From an uncultured Haemophilus sp. (GTDB taxonomy: Bacteria > Pseudomonadota > Gammaproteobacteria > Enterobacterales > Pasteurellaceae): a DNA stretch of 12,189 nucleotides. Both the position numbers and the translations under genes were made by a program. A model generated the notes under the pieces. The model made no database searches and was not told the origin of the DNA. It saw only the letters and a program-made list of their open reading frames with translations. Shown here in pieces: positions 11,889 through 12,189 of this stretch. Every line of letters starts with the position of its first letter. The first letter of the stretch is position 1. The DNA lies in the NCBI GenBank assembly GCA_959600045.1, contig CAUGKJ010000016.1, forward strand, positions 1 through 12,189, written 5' to 3'.

Positions 11889-12189
11889 TTACCAACCTTT
11901 TACAACGCCATCTTTGAAGTGTTTTTTCGCTTCTTGGTAAACTTCTTCAGTTTGGTATGCTTTTACAAAATCTTGGATCGCTTTGCTGTCTTTGTTATCA
12001 GTACGCGCAACGATGATGTTTACGTATGGAGAATCTTTGTCTTCTACGAATACGCCATTATCTTGTGCATTTAAGCCAACTTGCCCCGCATAAGTGTTAT
12101 TTACAACAGCAAGATCAACATCATCTAATGCACGAGCTGCAACAGAGGTATCTACTTCAGAAATTTTTAAGTTTTTCGGATTTTCAACG
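11889..12189 (-). CDS. metQ: Methionine-binding lipoprotein MetQ, C-terminal part (5' end outside window)
   Basis: This is the last 99 residues of a NlpA-family substrate-binding lipoprotein, translated by hand from the minus strand. It ends KKHFKDGVVKGW and a TAA whose complement is at 11889-11891. Family features include the ligand-site segment DLAVVNNTYAGQVGL, then NIIVARTDNKDSKAIQDFVKAYQTEEV. MetQ delivers D- and L-methionine to the MetNI ABC importer at the inner membrane. The signal peptide and lipobox are outside the window. The gene converges on rpoC, with a terminator on each side. metN and metI would be expected further upstream of it, to the right of the window. A paralogous NlpA-type protein with another ligand cannot be excluded from a C-terminal fragment, but the similarity I recall to Haemophilus MetQ is strong. 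Confidence 0.9.
   Translation of the reverse strand, partial: VENPKNLKISEVDTSVAARALDDVDLAVVNNTYAGQVGLNAQDNGVFVEDKDSPYVNIIVARTDNKDSKAIQDFVKAYQTEEVYQEAKKHFKDGVVKGW

Noticed and set aside
11874..12074. 66-codon plus-strand open frame after rpoC
   Set aside because: It lies antisense to metQ, whose minus-strand translation is clearly a NlpA-family protein.

Overview
The window is a housekeeping stretch of a Pasteurellaceae chromosome. The main clue is the Haemophilus-type DNA uptake signal sequence (USS) core AAGTGCGGT. It occurs seven times as a perfect 9-mer, plus twice with one mismatch, and always between genes. The proteins closely resemble those I remember from Haemophilus influenzae and E. 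coli, and codon use is AT-leaning and uniform across the genes. I favour a Haemophilus or Aggregatibacter species, possibly near H. parainfluenzae; the species is inference.

Layout: (1) the 3' end of a transaldolase gene (talB) with a USS-pair terminator; (2) mlaA (vacJ) and ridA, 30 bp apart and probably co-transcribed, followed by a USS and a weak terminator-like palindrome; (3) a strong promoter (TTTACA, 17 bp, TATAAT) and a structured leader of about 230 nt in front of rplJ; (4) the rplJ-rplL-rpoB-rpoC operon for ribosomal stalk proteins L10 and L7/L12 and RNA polymerase subunits beta and beta', with several hairpins in the rplL-rpoB and rpoB-rpoC gaps; (5) a strong terminator after rpoC, a diverged USS pair, and the 3' end of metQ on the opposite strand with its own terminator.

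How the genes work together: L10 and L7/L12 form the ribosome stalk, and free L10-L12 complex is expected to repress translation through the leader. The hairpin after rplL looks like an attenuator that would lower rpoBC expression relative to rplJL. MlaA keeps the outer membrane asymmetric, RidA removes reactive enamines and imines, and MetQ captures methionine for an ABC importer.

The one real anomaly is an in-frame TGA at codon 74 of rpoC (7669-7671). It replaces a conserved glycine inside the first zinc-binding motif, and the reading frame is otherwise intact on both sides. Because rpoC is essential, this is a sequencing or assembly error, a real nonsense lesion in the sampled DNA, or a recoding event. 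I consider the error most likely. I found no CRISPR array, insertion sequence, phage gene or novel system. The window is otherwise ordinary core genome, with gene order (no rplKA upstream of rplJ) and intergenic RNA structures as secondary points of interest.
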